Assembly (NCBI RefSeq): GCF_937873765.1
Contig: NZ_CALMZC010000020.1
Span: 1-64,000 of the forward strand
DNA from: an uncultured Thiothrix sp.
GTDB taxonomy: Bacteria > Pseudomonadota > Gammaproteobacteria > Thiotrichales > Thiotrichaceae
DNA length: 64,000 bases
Direction: 5' to 3'
Position 1 is the stretch's first letter; each line of letters opens with the position of its first letter. Below the pieces are notes generated by a model that worked only from the letters and a program-made list of their open reading frames with translations, ran no database searches and was not told where the DNA came from. This document shows positions 61,870 to 64,000 of this stretch, piece by piece. A program made the position numbers and the translations under genes.

Positions 61870-62493
61870 TCAGAGTTTTATCTGCTGATTAGTCACTGCT
61901 TGAAACCAATCTGGATCATGGCTAGCAACCATGAGCATTAAGCCTTGGTGTTTGAGATCTTCCAACATTTCCAGAGTTAATAAACGCGCGCTGTGATCCA
62001 TATTGGCCGTAGGTTCATCTAATAATAAAGCACTGGGTTTGCGCAATAAAGCACGTGCCATCGCTAAACGCTGAGCTTCACCACCTGAGAGTTGCTTGGC
62101 CTTATTGTTAAGCAATGCGCTTAAGCCAGCCCAAGCTGCTACCTCTTCAATTTGCTGAGTTTGCTCAAGACGCGATAAGCCACGGGTTAAGGCAAAGGCT
62201 AAATTATCCCAAACACTGCCTTCAAATAAGTAGGGCTGCTGATGCAAATAAAGAATTTGGCGCTGTAAGTGTGGTCGATAAGTTCGCCAAGTGTAGCGGC
62301 TTTGGTCAACTTGAATTTCACCACTATCGGGCTTATCCAAGCCTGCCAAAATGCGCATCAAGGTGGTTTTGCCTGCCCCATTTTTGCCAGTGAGCAGCAG
62401 GCACTGGCCGGTAGTTAGTGGCACTTCTAAATCTGTAAAGAGTAAACGCTTGCCATAATGCTTACTGAGATTCCGAAACAAGAGTTGCTTCAT
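61870..62493 (-). CDS. tupC: Tungstate ABC transporter ATP-binding protein
   Basis: The 207-residue ATPase shows Walker A LLTGKNGAGKTTLMRIL, signature SGGEAQRLAMARALL and Walker B ALLLDEPTANMDHSAR. It lies in one operon with a TupB-type permease (4-base overlap) and a TupA-type binding protein. The identity as tungstate, not sulfate or molybdate, comes from the binding protein sequence. It is next to moaD. Confidence 0.9.
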   Translation of the reverse strand: MKQLLFRNLSKHYGKRLLFTDLEVPLTTGQCLLLTGKNGAGKTTLMRILAGLDKPDSGEIQVDQSRYTWRTYRPHLQRQILYLHQQPYLFEGSVWDNLAFALTRGLSRLEQTQQIEEVAAWAGLSALLNNKAKQLSGGEAQRLAMARALLRKPSALLLDEPTANMDHSARLLTLEMLEDLKHQGLMLMVASHDPDWFQAVTNQQIKL

Positions 62494-63191
62494 GCTGCAA
62501 TGTGGCCTTTACCTTGGAAATAATGCAGTAAGAGATTCAAGATGAAGGCTAACAATAAAAGTACTAAGCCTAAAGCAATCCCTTGCGCGAATTCGCCCTT
62601 GCTAGTTTCTAAAGCAATCGCGGTAGGAATATTGCGGGTGTAATGCAGGATATTTCCACCGAGCATCATTGATGCGCCCACTTCGGCAATAATCCGGCCA
62701 AAAGAGGCTAGTAGGGCAGACATTAAGCCAAAACGCACTTCATACATCAGTGTCCAAATTGCGCGTATTTTGGAAGCGCCGAGCATCCGAGCAGTCTCCC
62801 AAGCGCGTCGATCCGCAGCCTGTAACGCTGTATGTGCCATCGCGACTAATAAAGGAAAAGCCAGCACAATTTGCCCAATAATCATGGCAGTTTGGGTGAA
62901 TAGCAAACGCCACTCACCTAAGGGGCCACTGCGTGAAAGGACTAAATATAAAGTTAAGCCTACTACGACCGCTGGAATAGCAAGAGCGGTGTTGGTCATA
63001 GCAATCAGTAAACGTCGTCCCGGAAAATTGCCAAAGGCTAGTAAGAAAGCCATGAGAATAGCAGGTGGAGTTGCGAGTGCAATCGCGATGAGGGAAACCC
63101 TGAAGGAAATCAAAATGATTTCCCACAGGTCAGGGTCGCCACTGATTAGCAGTTGGATAGCTTGCCAAGTGGCGCTACTGATTGAGGCCAT
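62490..63191 (-). CDS. tupB: Tungstate ABC transporter permease
   Basis: The 233-residue membrane protein has about five helices and the permease loop WETARMLGASKIRAIWTLMYEVRFGLMSALLASFGRIIAEVGASMMLGGNI, the EAA motif of molybdate/tungstate-type transporters. It starts 11 bases after the binding protein gene and overlaps tupC. Confidence 0.9.
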   Translation of the reverse strand: MASISSATWQAIQLLISGDPDLWEIILISFRVSLIAIALATPPAILMAFLLAFGNFPGRRLLIAMTNTALAIPAVVVGLTLYLVLSRSGPLGEWRLLFTQTAMIIGQIVLAFPLLVAMAHTALQAADRRAWETARMLGASKIRAIWTLMYEVRFGLMSALLASFGRIIAEVGASMMLGGNILHYTRNIPTAIALETSKGEFAQGIALGLVLLLLAFILNLLLHYFQGKGHIAA

Positions 63192-63202
63192 GAATAGATA
63201 TA

Positions 63203-64000
63203 TTAGTTAGTTTTGACGGGTTCATTGGCAGGTTTAGCTTCAGCCGCATCAGCACTCGGTGTGAATAAAGCTTGCCCGTTTATTTTATAATCACCAATCG
63301 CTTTTTGCCCTTCCACAGAAACCAGCCACTCAATCAATGCTTGCGCACCCGCATGATTGACATCGGGATAGCGTTTTTGGCTAACTGCAATTATGCCATA
63401 AGGATTCATTAGAGTTTTATCGCCTTCTAACACAATTTTGAGCGGTGATTTATCCATGGTGGCTAACCAAGTTCCACGGTCGGTGAGTGTATAGGCTTTT
63501 AATTCACCACTCATTTGCAGGACTTCGCCCATGCCTTGACCGGCTTCACGATACCACTCACCTTCAGGTTTTACACCGGCTTTTTCCCACAGTTTTTTCT
63601 CCATTTTGTGCGTGCCAGAGTCGTCACCACGCGAAACGAAGGGAGATTTAGTCTCAGCGATTTGCTTTAAAGCATCGGCCGTAGTTTTAGTATCTTGCAC
63701 TTTTGCGGGATCTTCTGCGGGGCCAACGAAAATGAAGTCGTTATACATGACGGAATAGCGCTTATCTCCGAAACCCGCTTCGACGAACTTATCTTCATCA
63801 GCACGCGCATGGACTAGCACGACATCCACATCACCATTTTCACCAAGCTTTAAGGCTTTACCTGTACCAACCGCTGTCACTTGTACTTCATAGCCGGTTT
63901 TCTTTTGGAAAGCTGGGAGTAATTCATTTAATAAACCAGAGTCTTGGGTGCTGGTGGTGGTTGCCATTTTGAGAATAGGGTTTATAGGCTTTTGCTCATC
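63203..64000 (-). CDS. tupA: Tungstate-binding protein TupA (5' end cut by the window)
   Basis: The reading frame runs to the window edge: DEQKPINPILK precedes MATTTSTQDSGLLNELLPAFQKKTGYEVQV. TupA mature proteins have 'LATTTSTxDSGLL' at this place, so the ATG at 63967 is internal and the signal peptide lies outside. The binding fold is clear from VGTGKALKLGENGDVDVVLVHARADEDKFVEAGFG, SPFVSRGDDSGTHKMEKKLW and GQGMGEVLQMSGELKAYTLTDRGTWLA. TupA binds WO4(2-) with very high affinity and feeds the TupBC pump. Confidence 0.9.
   Translation of the reverse strand, partial: DEQKPINPILKMATTTSTQDSGLLNELLPAFQKKTGYEVQVTAVGTGKALKLGENGDVDVVLVHARADEDKFVEAGFGDKRYSVMYNDFIFVGPAEDPAKVQDTKTTADALKQIAETKSPFVSRGDDSGTHKMEKKLWEKAGVKPEGEWYREAGQGMGEVLQMSGELKAYTLTDRGTWLATMDKSPLKIVLEGDKTLMNPYGIIAVSQKRYPDVNHAGAQALIEWLVSVEGQKAIGDYKINGQALFTPSADAAEAKPANEPVKTN

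Overview
The window comes from a gammaproteobacterial chromosome. The housekeeping order supports this: smpB/trmJ, ratA-rnfH, bamE, fur, rpsU-yqeY, hemE, mrcA divergent from pilMNOPQ, then aroK-aroB-dgt. The moderate G+C content, the caspase/STAND/WD40 giant protein and the mixture of type IV pilus and methylamine genes would suit the Thiotrichales (Thiothrix-like filamentous sulfur bacteria), but that assignment is an inference.

Layout. (1) Positions 1-4456 are the end of an integrated satellite or plasmid-like element: an unknown gene, an AlpA-type regulator, a Toprim primase, a helicase-like ATPase and a cluster of 9-bp iterons. It abuts the 3' end of a tRNA-Thr(TGT) gene; the other end and any integrase lie outside the window. 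(2) 4.6-24.7 kb is core genome: trans-translation and tRNA modification, envelope assembly, iron regulation, heme, peptidoglycan synthesis, the type IV pilus alignment/secretin operon, shikimate genes, dGTPase, Cys-tRNA(Pro) deacylase and galU, then an XRE regulator divergent from a desaturase. (3) 24.7-48.7 kb is a catabolic region for methylated amines or related solutes: TetR, an MttB-family methyltransferase, a dimethylglycine dehydrogenase-like protein and a PhnD-like binding protein in one operon, a divergent FAD oxidoreductase, a dipeptide-type ABC transporter, an aldehyde dehydrogenase, an enolase-superfamily dehydratase and a GMC oxidoreductase.

(4) Inside that catabolic region sits a 5.8-kb insert (about 31.6-37.4 kb). 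It carries an antitoxin/PIN-toxin pair whose toxin has an amber stop, a 1.5-kaa caspase-STAND-WD40 protein and a divergent Trypco1-like small protein. The insert is bounded by two 64-bp direct repeats, each of which is a complete coding 3' end of the FAD oxidoreductase gene. The outer copy overlaps the stop of the convergent ABC-transporter gene, as expected of the ancestral junction. This looks like a small immunity cassette integrated into the 3' end of a gene, with no recombinase inside, and is the strongest lead in the window.

(5) 48.7-64 kb is mixed: a TIR-transmembrane-SPOR-like protein, 4-hydroxyphenylpyruvate dioxygenase, YceI/cytochrome b561, a GAF regulator behind a structured leader, CopA/CopZ, a glycosyltransferase followed by a decayed copy of its own C-terminal domain, a GNAT enzyme, an exported agmatine-deiminase-like protein that has lost its catalytic Cys and His, MoaE/MoaD, and a tungstate (Tup) ABC transporter running off the window edge.
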